Below, one piece after another: positions 40,205-41,290 of a stretch of 41,290 bases of DNA. Each line of letters opens with the position of its first letter. The first letter of the stretch is position 1. A model generated the notes under the pieces. The model worked only from the letters and a program-made list of their open reading frames with translations, was not told where the DNA came from and made no database searches. The translations under genes and the position numbers were made by a program. The DNA is from a virus. The stretch lies in the IMG/VR virus record IMGVR_UViG_3300042876_000178, positions 1 through 41,290 of that record. One strand, given 5' to 3'.

Positions 40205-41076
40205 GCAAGGCTCGGGTATTGCTGTTTGAGCGAGGCCCACACGTGCGGCACGTATTGCGGGCTCGTCTGCAACGATACGACGGAAGGCAACCCGACCGCA
40301 GCGCACGCCGCCCCGATAGCCGTAGGCGGCAGGATTCCGCCGGTAACCGCGGCCGTGATGCGCGGCATAAGCTGTTCAAACGTCGTCGGGTCGGCAGCTA
40401 CCGAAGGCACAACCGGCGCGGCAGGCGGTAAGGTTGCAGCCGGCGGAACGAAAGGGGCGGCCGGATTGGCGGGCACCCCCGGGGCCGCGGCATCGCCAGC
40501 AAAGGGCCAACCGGCGGGAGCGGCCGTTGCCGCCATTTGCGCGCGCAACTCGGCTTCGACGGATACGACCAAGGCGGGGTCGATCTCTTTTTTCGCCCTC
40601 CAAGAGCCGTCCTTTACCTTGGCCTTGCTGCCCGCATGAATGCGCGCATCCCACGGGAGGCCCTTCGAATCGAGTTCAACGGCGGGCGCAGGGGTCGAAG
40701 GGGCCGCAGGTGCCGAAGGGGCAGCCGCCGCGCTCGCGGTCGTCGGTGCAGGCGGAACGGGGGCGGGCGTCGCGGCGGAAGTAGTCGCCGTCGGAACCTC
40801 GGGGGCAATCGGCAACGGAGCGGCACCCGCAGTAAAGGGGGCACCGCCCGGGGGCAAAGGGAGGCCGGTACCCGTGAACACGTCGGCCGCAGATTTGCCC
40901 GCCATGAGATCGACTAAGCCCGCGGCTTGCGTGGCCGAGAAATCGGCGGCATGTTCGGGCGAACCGTGCGAGCATTGGCCGCCGCAAGTCTTCGGCGTGG
41001 CATCGAGGATCGTTTGCAGCAAGGGCACCGCGGCGGCGATTTCCTCGCGATCGTTGAGGTTAATTCTGAGTTCCAT
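40201..41076 (-). CDS. Ala/Pro-rich protein of the recombination module
   Basis: A 291-aa product. A short N-terminal domain with CGGQCSHGS is followed by low-complexity Ala/Pro linkers (about 75-135 and 190-235) flanking a conserved island, LDSKGLPWDARIHAGSKAK and KDGSWRAKKEID. This island is found in phage proteins beside DUF2800 nucleases. Function unknown; a DNA-binding or scaffolding partner is plausible. First full gene after the DUF4116 gene. Confidence 0.75.
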   Translation of the reverse strand: MELRINLNDREEIAAAVPLLQTILDATPKTCGGQCSHGSPEHAADFSATQAAGLVDLMAGKSAADVFTGTGLPLPPGGAPFTAGAAPLPIAPEVPTATTSAATPAPVPPAPTTASAAAAPSAPAAPSTPAPAVELDSKGLPWDARIHAGSKAKVKDGSWRAKKEIDPALVVSVEAELRAQMAATAAPAGWPFAGDAAAPGVPANPAAPFVPPAATLPPAAPVVPSVAADPTTFEQLMPRITAAVTGGILPPTAIGAACAAVGLPSVVSLQTSPQYVPHVWASLKQQYPSLA

Positions 41077-41093
41077 TTGAGTACCTTTCGAGA

Positions 41094-41290
41094 TTAGAGA
41101 TTAAACAGCTTTGCGAGCTTTTCGAAAATTTCGAAAAGCAACACGTATCGCAGCGCGTCGCCGTTACGCTTCACGGCTTCGAGGCACACCGCTTCGGTCT
41201 GATCCTTCACGTATCGCAGCGCGTAGCCGTCATTCTTCACGGCTTCGAGGCACACCGCTTCGGTCTGATCCTTCACGTATCGCAGCGCGT
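41094..41290 (-). CDS. DUF4116-type tandem-repeat protein, C-terminal part
   Basis: This is the end of the repeat gene that begins at 452 on the other side of the circular junction. After the last repeat unit (ending NGDALRYV) the protein closes with LLFEIFEKLAKLFNL and TAA at 41096-41094. Bases 41164-41290 duplicate 1-127, so only 41094-41163 is unique here. Those 70 bases plus the 452 on the left give 522 nt, exactly 174 codons. The stop lies 17 nt upstream of the next gene (40201-41076), and both genes carry the same leader, GAAAGGTACTCAA, before ATG. Confidence 0.72.
   Translation of the reverse strand, partial: ALRYVKDQTEAVCLEAVKNDGYALRYVKDQTEAVCLEAVKRNGDALRYVLLFEIFEKLAKLFNL
41164..41290. 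repeat. Exact copy of 1-127 (circular-assembly overlap)
   Basis: This is the second copy of the end duplication. Removing it leaves a 41,163-bp circle and keeps the repeat gene in frame across the junction, whereas joining 41290 directly to 1 would break the frame and drop five bases of a unit. Confidence 0.85.

Noticed and set aside
544-41076. Temperate lifestyle genes (integrase, excisionase, CI/Cro pair)
   Set aside because: None recognised on either strand; the TetR-like and RHH-like proteins alone do not indicate lysogeny.

Overview
The window is an essentially complete genome of a strictly lytic-looking tailed phage with a contractile tail (myovirus morphology). It carries terminase, portal, capsid, sheath, tube, tape measure, baseplate, fibre, lysis and replication genes, but no integrase, no lysogeny repressor pair and no tRNA. 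The host cannot be read directly. The high-GC coding sequence and the inner-membrane/outer-membrane spanin pair point to a Gram-negative, probably proteobacterial host. The first 127 bases (1-127) and the last 127 (41164-41290) are identical, as expected of a circular assembly that was opened without trimming the overlap. Removing one copy gives a 41,163-bp circle. A tandem-repeat gene then reads across the junction in frame, which supports this.

Layout. (1) 1-452 plus 41094-41290, minus strand: one DUF4116-type repeat gene split by the window ends. (2) 544-5473, plus strand: early replication operon of DEAD/DEAH-type helicase, VRR-NUC nuclease, short TetR-like HTH protein and PrimPol-helicase. 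(3) 5501-9694, minus strand: a dense accessory block of mostly tiny overlapping genes, including two membrane proteins and several Cys-rich proteins. Near-identical promoter-leader cassettes precede many of them, and one gene is frameshifted. (4) 9695-10043: AT-rich non-coding region with 11-bp repeats and a perfect 18-bp palindrome, a candidate origin or control region. (5) 10044-34141, plus strand: late operon in the order terminase, head, neck, tail, baseplate, fibre, lysis. It includes a Nudix-protease-scaffold fusion with an internal scaffold start, and a tail assembly chaperone with a canonical -1 frameshift site. (6) 34122-41076, minus strand: a second cluster of tiny genes, then DNA polymerase A, a single-stranded-DNA-binding protein, a Cas4/RecB-like nuclease and a low-complexity Ala/Pro-rich partner.

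How it works together. The left plus-strand and right minus-strand replication modules diverge from one short spacer (453-543) in which two sigma70-type promoters overlap head-to-head, so they may compete. Helicase, PrimPol, PolA, SSB and Cas4-like nuclease form a self-sufficient replication/recombination set. The virion module (DUF1073 portal, MuF, DUF2213 protease, DUF2184 capsid, DUF4054, DUF3383 sheath, DUF3277 tube, Dit-like, plug, hub, Gp138-like spike, J, DUF2612) is the compact contractile type with a simple baseplate, resembling cyanophage Pam3 in its plug domain. The 545-residue tape measure suggests a tail of roughly 80 nm. Two candidate adsorption proteins follow the baseplate genes, and the tip of the first differs in base composition from its surroundings. 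Most gene junctions are 4-nt ATGA/GTGA overlaps, and I used these to reset many starts.
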